In this document: positions 35,101-47,232 of the stretch, piece by piece
Position numbering within the stretch: position 1 is the first letter of the stretch
How the letters are laid out: each line of letters begins with the position of its first letter
Assembly: GCF_000001735.4 (NCBI RefSeq)
Contig: NC_003070.9
Location: 930,001 to 994,000 of the forward strand
Length of the DNA stretch: 64,000 bases
Origin: Arabidopsis thaliana
Taxonomy: Eukaryota > Streptophyta > Magnoliopsida > Brassicales > Brassicaceae
Direction: 5' to 3'
Made by a program: the position numbers and the translations under genes
The notes under the pieces: model-generated
The model's input: only the letters and a program-made list of their open reading frames with translations
Databases searched by the model: none
Told to the model about the DNA's origin: nothing

Positions 35101-36622
35101 TACAGAATTGACTTATTAATTACCTGCCACAAAGAAGATATTTTAGGCACGATGTTGTTATTAACATTTTCAGAAAACGCCTTTGTGAAACCAGCAAGAG
35201 GTGGCCCTGTGACGATGGTATCACCTCTTTGCTTAGGCCTTACTCTCTCAGAGACAAACTTCATGAGGGCATCTACACCGTAGAGAAGCAGAGGTCGTAG
35301 CTTTTTGAGCTATTCACAAAAAAAGAAACCACGAGTTTTATCAGACAATGGAAAAGAAAAAAGACATTGAGGTTTGATTAGGGAAACAATAGTAAAATGA
35401 GTTCTCGTATCCAAAAAAACACTCTTAAGAAAGACAAGAAGGCTTAACCCACTTTGCTATTCTGAGTTACATCTTCTCCACCTTCCACTGTTTCTGAGTT
35501 AATATCCTGATAATAAAGACGTTAAAAATCGTTCACAAACATCAGTGACTAGCTGATTCTAAATCCTTAAGAATGTAATATGATAAGGGGATGATCACCA
35601 TCATAAGTTGAACAAACATGGGAGAGAACTGCCCAAGCTCGAAAAATGTATTGTCCTTAGCTTCTCCAACGTGGTCTTGCTTCCTAATCTCAAGTAGACG
35701 AGAGAGATCAAGTGCAATGTCATTTAAACCAAGTGTCTGAAACATGAGGCAGCAATTTTCATTATACAATGTATGTTTAGAAAACTTTCTTCAGAAAGAA
35801 AAATCAATCACAGGTAATTTACCGGACCATAGATAAAAACGCTTGATAGGAGGATAGCCAGGGAGAAAATCTGGCTATTGTGTGTAGCCTAACATATCAA
35901 AATCAGTTAACACTTCATGAGACTGCTTATCCCTATAGTAAACCTTAAAAGCTTTTAAAAGACCCGAACTTTTGAATAGATAAAACAATACTAACCGGTA
36001 TACTCTTTGCGTCTTCCAATTCGACATCGAGTAACACTAAACTATATTCAGTGCCATCTTCTGAAATCCTCTTCACTGGCTCAATCCACATCCATATATC
36101 TCCGTTGCATGGCCTGTGAAGAGTTTGAACTTCAAATCCAATGCTCCTGCTAAGAAGCTACAGATCAACATTCAACATCAGACACTCTCAGCTTCAAATT
36201 TCAATCACTATAAGACAATGCATCAGAGAGAAGCACATGCAAAAATTCCAGAAAACAGAATTTTTGCAGAAATAAGCCAAACGATTTCCACAATTAAGAA
36301 CCAAACTCCCTTAGAACATCAGCATTATCATCACACCCAAAAGCATTGTCTTTTACCCATGAAGAGAACGAATCATAGATACCACAAACGAAAGTAATAC
36401 TAAAACCCTAAACCCTCAATCAAAGTCCTAAAGCCAGAAAAAAACCTGATTCCAGATGAAGCTCTTGCCTTGGAGAGCTTTACCAAAGAGAGAGACAACA
36501 GCGACAGGACCCTTAAGCTTCTGAAGAGCGCCGATGGCTTCCGGGTCCGTTTTCAGCTTCCCATTTTCATCAACGTAAACCAATTGGACGGCCCGACCCG
36601 ACTCGTCCGTTGGATTTCTCAT
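32128..36622 (-). CDS. Guanylate-binding-protein-like GTPase with long coiled coil (AT1G03830)
   Basis: Minus-strand gene of 13 exons (36622-36446, 36157-35996, 35888-35823, 35736-35599, 35506-35453, 35309-35124, 35041-34952, 34873-34739, 34626-34504, 34380-34295, 34191-33639, 33546-33469, 33321-32128) giving 1013 residues. The N-terminal GBP/dynamin-like G domain shows the P-loop GKALQGKS at about 48-55. The ATHNSQIFSLAILLSS helix belongs to the same domain, and a helical GBP-C domain follows (SLWQTVEELEGRRARDTATE onward). From about residue 490 the rest is coiled coil, including three tandem repeats (see findings), ending in a basic tail (NPRKRDLVQLYERTVLRK). Plant GBP-like proteins include nuclear condensate-forming immune regulators; which paralogue name this locus carries I am not certain, so no symbol is given. 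Catalytic P-loop Lys and Ser are present. Confidence 0.92.
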
Positions 36623-37595
36623 GAAAACCCTCCAAAGGCGTCTCCTTTTCTTCCTAGTGATGAGTCACTGAATAGCTTCGGTTTAATTTCACAATGGGTT
36701 TTCTCCGATCTTTCAACAACCTAATGTACAGAATAAAGTACTAAACTTGAACAAAGTACAGTAAGATTCTGAGGAAAGATTTAAACTTTGGAGAGATAGA
36801 CAGAGAAAGATCTCCCAAAGACCGACTGAAGATTTGGTCCGTACTAATCAAAGGCCCATAAGTTTAAGCCCATTAAGATTTTCCAGAACCACTAGCAATA
36901 TTATTACCTAATTTTATTTTATTTTGGTGAGAATTATTATTAGCTATTCTTTAAAGAAAATCTTTTCTCTTTTATTTTTCTATCTCTCTTCATTTTTCAT
37001 TTCTTAATGTTTTCCTCCACTATGAATTGCCCTGCAAGTTAAGTTTAGAATTATTGAGCTCAAAAGCCTTCATGTTTTTCTTGTGTGCCCACCACTTCTC
37101 GATCCACACTTTTTCTATGGCATATATACAAAATACATACAATTGATTAAGTACTTATTTATTTTTAAAAAAGCATATCAAACACCTTTCTACACATAGT
37201 GAATATGAATGAATCTTAACTTTTCTTCAACGAAAAAAAAAAAAAAATTCTTCAACGAAAATGCTCATATAATAATACCAATATGTGAATCACACTACAT
37301 TATACTTGTGTCTAGTGTAGTCTATAAATTGAAAAAATAAAATAAGAAGAGTACTACAAGTATAGACTAGTTGACCTAAATTTAGCAAAAATCTGATGGA
37401 AGAGTAAATTTTGAGACGTAGGTGATCATTTTGAATTTGAGAAGATACGATAAATCTAATAACCACAATCGATCGTAAAATTAATTTATGATTTTGGTCT
37501 GGTGAAATAAATCATTTTTAAAATTAATTAAAGAAATCAGCTTTGATAATTAAGTTCACTCATAAATAAGGTAGAAAAATCCATTAAAGAGTGTT
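36623..37595. other. Intergenic between the GBP-like gene and MAGPIE
   Basis: About 970 bases between two minus-strand genes: the GBP-like promoter on the left, the MAGPIE 3' flank on the right. GGCCCA at about 36852 and AGCCCA near 36868 lie upstream of the GBP-like ATG. An A-run and AT-rich sequence fill the rest. Confidence 0.55.
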
Positions 37596-40058
37596 TCAAA
37601 TCCATCCATTGATAGAGGAAGAATGGCATATTGTTTGTACACCAACCCCAAGAAAATCCCGAGTTTGCCCTCCTCCTCCCGCATTCCCAATATCAACTCT
37701 TCTACGCTTCCAAGGGTAATTCTGTAATTCACCCATCCCCGAAACGACCGTAACGCCGTTTCTAGGGTTCCCGATCTCGTGAAGACCGTTATTATTATTA
37801 CTCATTAACTCGACACTGTTCGATCCAAACGAAGCAAAGAACCTGTCGCTGCCACCATCTTCTACAATCTGATTACTCTTCGATGCAAAACTCTGAAGAT
37901 ACGCTGATTGGTCGGTAGTAATCGTCGTCGTTGGTGACGTAGAAGAAGTCGCTCCCATCTGAGCAGCTTTTTGGAGTAACGCAGTCGCCGACATATTTGC
38001 AACAGCCACAGAAGCAGCGTTTGCGTCTTGGGTAATTTGGTCAACGCTGCTAAAAAGAGAAGGCACGGAAAGAGAAGTTGCCCCGTTAGCGTTTTCCTTA
38101 CTCTGGACGATATTAATATTATTGTCATGAGTAATGAGTGAATCGCTCGTCGTTATTAACTCGCCGTGATTATTCGCGTTTCCGAAAACCCAATTGTAAT
38201 CCTCTTGCGGTGAATGCGGCTGCGGCGCCATACGGTCCTCGATGGTCACTTGCTGATGATGATTAATATTTCCTCCCGACCATAAAGAGAGCGTAGACGC
38301 TGGTTTCATGACGTCTTGATGATCGAAGTTGTTGGTTGTGATTGGGAATTGGTGGTGGTGATGATGTTGCGGTTGCGGTGGTCCGAACGGAAACGACGGT
38401 GGTTGTGGTAGTGATGGTGATGGGATAAGTGTCCCCATGAGATAATGATAGTTTAGATTACTACCAGCGGTTGCGGCAAAGCTTTTGAGATGCGAGGCTG
38501 CGTTTAGCCTAGCGGTTTCTTCTGCTAAAGCGTCACAGAACGCTCTATGTGTAATGAAGCTGTCTCTCCTGTTGACCAAATTATACACACCAATAAGATC
38601 AATATCGTCTATACACACTCGCTAATTTATGCTTGTGTTTAATATGTATGTATATAGTAATATAGATAGCAATTAAGGAAAAAAAGATAAATAAAGTTGT
38701 ATATCTTACTTTAACCAAAATATGTCAATCCAAGAAACTGTCTTATTCAAGAAATCAAGCAGCACGTATGCTCAGAGAATGACCAATATGGCAATATCTA
38801 TACAAAAGTAACTCCAAATTATTTTGTTTTAGACCCTACATGAGCTACTACTTCCAACAAAAAACATGTATCTTATTTACTTACAAATTGTTTCACAAAA
38901 AAAAAAAAAAAAATCTTATTTACTTACAAACAACGTGGTAAAACGAAATTTGTTTGTGTGGTCCAGTGGTACAGTAGTGTTAGTTGAGGTAACAGATTCG
39001 TTTTTTTTTTGTTTTTCATCATAGTATTCACCCGGTAAAATATAAGCTCTAGCTAGGTTTAGTATGAGTTTTAAGATATGTATATAAGTATATATATATT
39101 CTTCCTATATTCTAATATATTCAAACATGATTAACTTTACTGGTTAAGAAGTTAAAATCATATTTGAATCTATATATAATGCAATTAAACATGATATGCG
39201 CTTACAGCTAGGTGATCAAAATATTTGTTACGCCACTAAAAATATATGATACCGTGATGAGGAAATGTAAAGATCATCTATTAGTACGTACGTGTGTAGA
39301 TATACACTAAGTACCTGGAGAAAATTGTACCACAGTCGCATCTATATTCTCTAGTCCCACAAGTCTTGGAATGAGCCTTCCAGTCAGATTGGACTGCATA
39401 TCTCTTGGCGCATTTCTCACACTTCCACTTTTTCTCGCCATGTTTCCGACAAAAATGTTTCTTAATGCCGGTAAGATCACCAAGTGCCCTCGTCGGATGG
39501 TGGTGGACGCAACTCTTTTCTGGACATACATACACTCGTTTCCTTACTTCTTTGCTCGTCCTCTGCTTTAGCTTCCATGGGAGGTTGTGTCCTCGACGGT
39601 GAAGCTGTAGATTCTGGTCTCTTTGAAACCCTTTTCCACATATCTCGCAGAGGAAACGATTTGTGGCCATAAGTGTCTTTGGAGATAGAGCTATGACCTC
39701 AGCTTCTGGATCTATAGAGAACGAAATATAACAATCAAATTCTGGATACATATTTGATCATGTGAAAGATCTAAACAGTAGAAAGCATGCATGTTTGTAG
39801 ATCAAGATCGAAAAAAAAAAGAACATGACTTTTCAGCAAACAGAAAAAAAAATGTTGATTAGGGTTGAATTATTTTGTGATCTCTATTAAACTTAATTAA
39901 TTGTTACCAGGATTTCCAGGGAGGTTTCTCTTCTTCTTGACAAGAGGAGGATTGAGGGATTCATGTTGATCATGATGATGATGATCAACATGATCAGTTG
40001 TTGATGAGCTTTGGACATATCCTCCACTACTTGAAATTGTCTGATCTTCAGTTGTCAT
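37596..40058 (-). CDS. MGP: MAGPIE, BIRD/INDETERMINATE-domain zinc-finger factor (AT1G03840)
   Basis: Three exons on the minus strand, 40058-39908, 39711-39315 and 38568-37596, give 506 residues. After a His-rich N-terminus and a basic NLS (KKKRNLPGNP) comes the ID domain: C2H2 finger 1 FLCEICGKGFQRDQNLQLHRR (Cys 72, 75), a second long C2H2 finger (CPEKSCVHHHPTRALGDLTG with H-x-C-x2-H region), then two C2HC fingers (WKCEKCAKRYAVQSDWKAH, YRCDCGTIFSRRDSF). The C-terminal half is Gln/Asn/His-rich and activating, ending with the family TRDFLG motif. MGP acts with SHORT-ROOT and SCARECROW in root ground tissue patterning. Intron 2 is long (746 bases) and AT-rich, and splits the last finger. All zinc ligands appear intact. 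Confidence 0.95.
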
Positions 40059-43010
40059 GTCTTCTTCTTGGACAAAAGTTTTGTTGGAAGAGATTGAAAA
40101 GGTAATTAATTAAGTTTTAAATAAGAGATGGAGGATGAGCAAAGGTAATGAAGAGAAAATAAATAGAAATACTTAGAATCTGATGTAGTTATGAATGAGA
40201 GGCAAACACAAAAGATAAGTTATATTGGGTGATCACTTTATATATACACCCTACACACTTAAGCCCCATATGTGTACTAAAAAATAATATTCCTCTTTCT
40301 TTCAAACAAAAAAATATAAGCACCTTGATCTGTAAGAACTGTCGCAGCTATTGTCATAAATTATTAAACTTTCATATATTTTTCCCATTTTATTTATATT
40401 TCGCAGTTAAAAGTTAATGGCGGTGGAAATTAACTATATTTATCTGGAAATATTTGATTATTTGGTTTTTCAGTGGCAGTGCGTCATGACACACACAAAA
40501 GTTTCTATGTCTGCCTTTTTCTATTTGGAATGATGATCTCATTATTTCTTTTCTCCGTTCTTTTTTTCATCATCCTCAGGTAAAATTAACTTCTTTAATT
40601 GTTCTTCTCCTTATAGTTTCTCTTAATGTTATTTTTAGTAGAAAGTCGTATATAAAGCACAGTCATGGTGTATATAATTTGAGATTTTAATTTGACCGTA
40701 AATTGAGGCGGTCAAAGAAGTAAACAGATCCAACGGCGCAGGTCACATCTCTCGTTTATTGTTGAGAACAAAGCCTGCAATGCACGTGTACCCATGCACG
40801 TGCTCGTGAGGTAAAATCCAACAACATACGACAACGAAATTAAAAACCTAAATATGCAAAAGAGAATAATCGTCCGGTCGACAGTGAAAACGAAAACCAT
40901 GCGAACTCTTCCCGTCAAGTACCCCACTTCAAATTTTCGTTTTGATATTCGATTTTCCTTCAAAAAATTGTTAATTTTCCTTTGACAAAAACAAAAAAAT
41001 TGCTAATTTCGATATTAATAATTGTGAAAAAATTCATGTTTGTGGAATTGAGTATAAGAGAAGTTAGTAGATACGTACGAGTATCTTGTTCATGCTTTTT
41101 CTTACAAAGATCTTTTTGCAATGCTCCCTATTCGTCTTTTTCTTTAGCAAACTTTTTCTCGCCCTACAAATGAAAGTATTTTCTAACGTATTTTTTTAAA
41201 AAAAAATAGAATCTTAACTTATTTTTAAAAAAGATCAGAACTCGAAATCCCATTAAAAAAAAAAAGATTGAACCAAAAAAGTAATTCTAACCTACTATAT
41301 ATGTGCAAGCTAGTAAATTTTCTCTCGGAGATCATAACTATTATAAACTCATACCAAAATTTTAATTGAAAATTTATTTTGTAGTTTATTATCCTAAGAC
41401 TGAGCATATGTATCGGAGTTGTATAAACTAGTCTATTATTATTATCGTGTTATAATTTGGATAAAATCCTATATATAAAATAATATTGTAGATGAAAAAA
41501 AACGGTAAACAATTCGACCATATCAAAATCTCGATCATATCGATTTTCAAAGAAAAGTAAACTAAATGTGCTTTTTTATTTACCCCTAGCTGAAAGTAAG
41601 ATAATTATGGTTAGTTAATTAATCGAAAGTACGAAGAGACAGAGAACTGACAAAATGCAGGTGAATTTTTGGAAGGAAGAGAAGTCGTCAGCTTGTGGGC
41701 TGACTTAATTACCAATTCTTTAGGTAATTTACACTTTAATCATAATGTAATCATGTTTTAAGATTCCTATAAAATAATAACATTAGTTTAGTGTTTTAGT
41801 TTTGGATTTTTCTTCTTGAACTTTGGCGGCACAAGAATATTCCCTTATTTTTCGAGACGTTGTTATAGTATATTATTGTTCCCTTTATATAATCAAGATT
41901 TATATACAGATGGGCATTTACACAAATGGGAAACTGGGATTTTTTTTTGTTACTGTAAAGTATAAAGAGATGCGTTCATATGAGTGTATCCAAAAACAAA
42001 AATATGTCAATTTTTTTGTTATGTAGAGCTCCTACGTACAAATGAATTTACACGATAATTATCTATTTGAATTTGGTCTATCCCGCTCATATTTAAATAA
42101 AGTTCGAATAGTAAATCCTATGTTTCAAGTTTCTAAAGAAATGCTGATTTGAATCTGTACAATATAATTGTAAATTGAGTATAGTTCAAAAAAAATTTGT
42201 GAACAATGATGATAGTGGAGATATAACGCATCAACACAAATAAAAAAGTTCAAATTTAGTCAAGAATAATTCTTTGTCTACATTTACATATGTTTCCATG
42301 GTCGTCGTTTATATATTTAAACATAGTTCATGAGTTTAAATACATATGAATTATTTTTAATTTAGCTGGCTATATCAATTTCAACATCATATATAAAACT
42401 ATTGGAGCATTTTTTTTTCTTGCCGGACCTAAACTACTTACTCGGTTATTTTCTACATTTCCTTTATTGTAAACTCAAAGAGAATAACATTGATAAGACA
42501 GATTTAGATCCAGAGGGTACATTACAGATATACCACAGGCTTTTGGTTCATAAAATGCGCAATATACTATATATATATATTTTTTTTTGGTAGAAAATAT
42601 ACTATATATATTACATATATACCCACGATAGTGTAGGGGAAACTCACATATTACCCCATTATTATTTTAATTTTTGAATGGTATTAGTGTAAGAACGGAT
42701 TAGCTAGTCTGCTGCAAACGTTAATTAATCAAATTTTCAACTGATCTACACCAATGTTTTATTCCAACAAGTAAGCAACTTGCGTTAAAAATTATCACCA
42801 GCATAAGCTTGTGTGCATATACTAGATGCATCCACATATTTATAACGCAAAGATTCATGTGGTCATATGTAGATGTAGAATAATATTAGCATAGGCCAAA
42901 AAGTATTAAAATGGATTCACATAAAACAACATTAGCTAGAATCCATCTATACGTATTCTTGGGAAAATAAAATAAAAAGTACAAACTAAGCCATGAATAA
43001 ATGTGTATAC

Positions 43011-43012
<2 letters not shown>

Positions 43013-43046
<34 letters not shown>
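43013..43046. repeat. (TA)n microsatellite
   Basis: An uninterrupted TA dinucleotide run of about 16 units in the MAGPIE-GRXS13 gap. Confidence 0.85.
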
Positions 43047-44559
43047 TGTATTAAACGTATGCCTATAAAAAATAAAATGCAATAAACGACATTTCAAAGA
43101 AGACAAAGGTTAGATCCATACCATAGCATAGAAACTTGGCGATATATGAAATACAAATAAGAATATAATGGAGATATGATTAGACTTAAAGTATACATAT
43201 GTCACTTAGTGGATGATAATGGCCTTCTTGTTTTACTCGGACTTGACCAATCCAATAAATTTCGGTCAAATTGATATCGACATTCTACTAATCAAAATCA
43301 CTCTATATCTTTTATTGATTTTTTTTCCAACCACCTTACCTTTTCCGTTCTATTTTAAACTCTTGGAATGCATTGTTACTTATAACACAGATACAATTAA
43401 TATATATTTAAATGATAGAAATTTTTTGTAAAGCAATTTCATGATTGTAATTGGAAATTTTTGTATTAAATTTTATTTGTGATCAAAACTTCAAATTGAT
43501 ATTTAGTTTTTTTTTTTTTAATAGTTCACATATTTATCATCATATATCGTCTCCAATTGCTTTTTATTTTTAAAGGGTTTATCGTCTCCAATTGCTAGGA
43601 AATTAGAAATACGAGTGCATGTGTATACTTTTTTTACAGATAAGAGAAACTCATACTCATAGATTGACAAGCTTATGGAACCAATAAACAAAATGGTTAC
43701 GTTCTTATTACCCGAATAAAAAAAAAGGTTACGTTTCATGCAATTATATGTGAAAATCTTTAATAAAAAAGGGATATTTAAAAGATTCCTTTTTAATGGG
43801 TCCTAAAGTAATTAAAAGATAAAGTCAAGCTTTCCAACCATTTTCCACAAAGTTGATAGAAACTATTCATGAGTGCAAAGCGAGAAAAAGAGAGTAATAC
43901 CTAAACATAGGATCAAGTGGTAGTTAATTACTCCATTTTAATGGAGAGAAAAAAGAAAAGTGGTAGTTAAGTGAAATGGTCACTGTCTCTGTATATGAAT
44001 CTTCAATGTCAATTATCTATACACCTATAGTGCAAACCAAACTTCAACAGTTACAATATGTATAATCTTACACAATTCACTAAAATTTGTCCATCATAGT
44101 TATTTATTCAACGTATATATCTGCGTATATATGAGTTAACCAAGTCTGGGCTTCGAGTCTCAATGTATTTATTAGTTTTAGCACTGGCGCCACTATTTGT
44201 TTCAAACGATCAATTGCTTTAAATCTGATGGTAATGGCTTGTCTAACTTCAGAGAAAAGTTAATACGGAATATGCAATTACAATTAACAAAAGAAAATTC
44301 TTTCATTTTTTTCTTCTAATATATATAATCACGTGTATGACCACAAATTTTGCCGTCCGGTTGAGAGTGATCGAAGGTGTATATGACTCTCGTGAATCAC
44401 GGTATCAAATGATATAATCATAAATTTTTGTGATTTAACTATGTGCTTCATGATGGTGGATGCAAAACGTAACATATATTTGGTCAGCTAAATTTATTGT
44501 TTTTTTGTTATAAAAGATAAATTTATTGTTTTGAAATATTTGAACTTTGCTTCGTACAT

Positions 44560-44680
44560 AAATATCTTGATAAATTTAAAATTATTTTTTTGATATTAAA
44601 CGTATCCATGAAATATATATATATATATATATGGATACGTTTAATATCAAAAAAATAATTTTAAATTTATCAAGATATTT
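44560..44680. repeat. Perfect 50-base inverted repeat around an (AT)n loop
   Basis: Left arm 44560-44609 is the exact reverse complement of right arm 44631-44680, with a 21-base spacer that is almost all AT dinucleotides. The arms begin with aaatatcttgat and end at cgtatccat. It could extrude as a cruciform or be transcribed as a hairpin. Immediately after it (about 44685-44706) is another (AT)n tract. No terminal-repeat family is recognised. Confidence 0.9.
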
Positions 44681-45748
44681 AAAATTATATATATATATAT
44701 ATATATGGAGGATAACTTATACAGCTCAGAAAGTTAAATTACAAGTTCACAAATCTTCTTCACAAAAATATATAAAAATAAATATATTTTCCATGGTTTT
44801 TCTTGAATTATTTGACGGCTAATCATTGGATGGTGATCAGGACATGGCATTTTTCATGTTACGTATAGTATATGGTTAGAGATTTGAATAGGCTAGTTAA
44901 AATATCGAAATTGCTACCAAACGGTCAAATCTGGTCCACCTTCATCCATAATGGTTCGTTGATGCATTCGGGCTCGCAAAAAGCATGTTAGAAAAAGTTG
45001 GTGATAATTACTTAAAGTTGTTTTTTTCGCAATATAATATAGTAATAAAAAAATGTTATTGGCTTCATGATTGACTGTTGGCCTCATCAAATATGTCACA
45101 GTCACTTGTATGGTTTCTTCAAACTTAATTTCTTATAAAATACATTAGTATTGTTTTCTTATCACCACTCACACCTATCCAATATATGCATTTGTATTAT
45201 TTTATGATTATGATTCGACAGAATCTGCCTATATCTTTGAAGATTTTTTGTTTTTTATTATTGTTTTAATAACATAGAATTTGAATTCGGATGAACATAA
45301 GCAGTAGAGCGAGGGCATAGATAACTCTGGTCGTGATACATCGATAACAATATCGTTAGGTTATATGGAATTAAAAAAATATTATGCTATACTTTTAAAA
45401 TTTTAACACAAAAAATTATGATAGCAGGCATACTACTAGTTTTGGGGATTTTCGCCAAGGACCATTTTGTTCAAATTTTAACAAGTGAAATGAGGACGAG
45501 CTTAAATTCGTAGGTTATATTGGGTTTGGGCCATACTAATTTTGTCAAGATTGGGTTCTCACATAACATTATTAACCCATTAAAATGTCAAAGAATTGGT
45601 TGTGAAAGCATAACATTACTAACCTATTTCTTGAAGCTTTTGGTTGTTAACGAAGACAGTAGCAACATTGATGGTTAAAGAATGCTCTGTTCTGTTTTGT
45701 ATCATGGATGATGATGGTTAGTTAGTCTTCTTATTAACGTGGGATATA

Positions 45749-45896
45749 TGTTGGGCTTAAGCCATATGTAATATACTATCTTAGTCGGCAAGTCATTGTT
45801 AGGGTTTTCCATATCATCGTATATATAATGTAAAGTTGTCGATCAATAAAGCAGAGAACTTTCTTATCATTGCGTGAATTTGACATGGTATCAGAG
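45749..45896 (+). mobile_element. Copia/TRIM-type LTR with tRNA-Met primer-binding site (fragment)
   Basis: A 137-base segment starts TGTTGGGC and ends TTTGACA (TG...CA, 45749-45885). Right after it is TGGTATCAGAG (45886-45896), the primer-binding site complementary to the 3' end of initiator tRNA-Met used by plant Copia and TRIM elements. The segment contains a TATA-like TATATATA and an AATAAA, as LTRs do. No gag/pol frame and no second LTR are seen downstream to 47.2 kb, so this is a truncated or TRIM-like remnant. Confidence 0.65.
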
Positions 45897-46339
45897 TGAA
45901 AGTTTTTTCTGAACAGTTTTGTATCTAACGAGTTTGTGATTGTGTTTTGACCAAAGTAACCAAAGATAAGCAACTACAAAAATCGGTAGAGATCTTATTG
46001 GTTGCAGGATCTTGTCGGTTGAAAAGAGCTCACATGATCCCGAATTTCTCCTCTCGATCTCAACGGCACATTCTCTGTTTCAACAAATATGACCGTTGTG
46101 AGAAAATTTCCATATTTTTTTGTTTTTAGCATAATTAATGAAATTTCCTTTTTCGTAACCTAGTCGGAAAAAAGGAAATACTCGAAAATTTGCTATTCTT
46201 CTTCTTCTAAACGACAAAAAATAAATCCATATTTTATCTACGAATTTTAAGATCTCCGATGATGATCCATTACTAAATTATCTCTGAAACAACTTCGTTC
46301 TTCATCTCAGAACCTATCCGTAAGATTTGAGCGGAGGAA

Positions 46340-46630
46340 AGCATTCTCTTATCGTGATTTAGTTATGGTCTCTTCTAATTTAACCCTTCTTGTTGATTCG
46401 TTACCGTGGATGCTTCTTACGCTATTCTCACCAGCGGATTCGGTCGACGGTGGCGACTGAGAACGACGACCATGTATCGGTTCGAATCTTGATGGAGTGG
46501 CCTGAGGATGAACGAAGAAGAAGATGTCACAAGAAGGATACAGAACGATGCAGTCAAAGCTCATCAATGGGCCTTCGTAATGGGCTTTCCTGTGAGGACC
46601 CTCCCCACTACCCAAATCCAACAAGGTAAT
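46340..46630 (+). other. GC-richer, coding-like patch of unknown origin
   Basis: This stretch is clearly less AT-rich than its surroundings. A plus frame from the ATG at 46508 reads MNEEEDVTRRIQND then VKAHQWAFVMGF and continues to a plausible splice donor GGTAATAA at about 46625. Another plus frame from 46364 ends at 46459, and a minus frame is also open. I do not recognise the product. It may be a decayed gene, a short unannotated exon, or internal sequence of the retroelement whose LTR lies 450 bases upstream. Confidence 0.35.
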
Positions 46631-46990
46631 AAAACTTTCTTTTCTCTCTCTTTTTTTAAAAATAAAAATATAAAATATAATGATTTGATTATAGAAAAAG
46701 TAATATGTTTTTCACGTCTGATTTTAAACTAAATATCAAGGTTTTTGAAAAATATATATATTTTTAAAGTAAAACCGTTTAAATTTCACTTGATATGTTA
46801 GTTAAAATGCTTTTGTTTTTAAGACAAATTTAACACTTAATTATGTTTTAAACGGTTTTCAAAAATAATGTTTTTTTTGTGATGTCAAAAATAAAGTATA
46901 AGTAATAGTGTTTTGATTTTTAACTAAAAAATTTCGATTTACAAAATGTTTTTGTTTTAGAAAACTAAGTGATAAATTTAATTACGTGAA

Positions 46991-47021
46991 AATATATATC
47001 TATATATATATATATATATAT
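46991..47021. repeat. (TA)n microsatellite
   Basis: TA dinucleotide run with one TATC interruption, about 200 bases past the GRXS13 stop codon. Confidence 0.8.
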
Positions 47022-47232
47022 TTTTTACTTTTTGATTTTTTATTTTTCGTAAATAATGTTTTAATTACCAAAATAAAGTAAAATATGATGTTTTTTTTTT
47101 GTTTTTTTCTGTGTTTTTCTTATGATCAAACCAATCACGTAACAATCTTTTACAAGTTCACATATATTAACAAATAATGTAAAAAGGGATAGAAATAAAT
47201 AAGAAGGCAACTAGATTTAGGAGGATTAAAAA

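Larger units (their letters stand above)
40059..47232. other. Seven-kb gene-poor gap between MAGPIE and GRXS13
   Basis: The largest spacer in the window, strongly AT-rich with many short open frames that look random. The MAGPIE side includes two ATGCACGTG repeats at about 40780-40802. Further in are an AT microsatellite (43013-43046), a perfect 50-base inverted repeat (44560-44680), an LTR fragment with primer-binding site (45749-45896), and a GC-richer coding-like patch (46340-46630). No tRNA or known gene is recognised. Confidence 0.55.

Noticed and set aside
37862-38128. Leu/Arg-rich frame inside MAGPIE
   Set aside because: Out-of-frame shadow of the MGP C-terminal exon.
39371-39672. Plus-strand frames opposite MAGPIE exon 2
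   Set aside because: Antisense shadows of the zinc-finger exon, no start context and no splice partners.
44631-44822. 63-residue frame starting in the right arm of the inverted repeat
   Set aside because: AT-repeat-derived low complexity (IYIYIY); not a credible protein.
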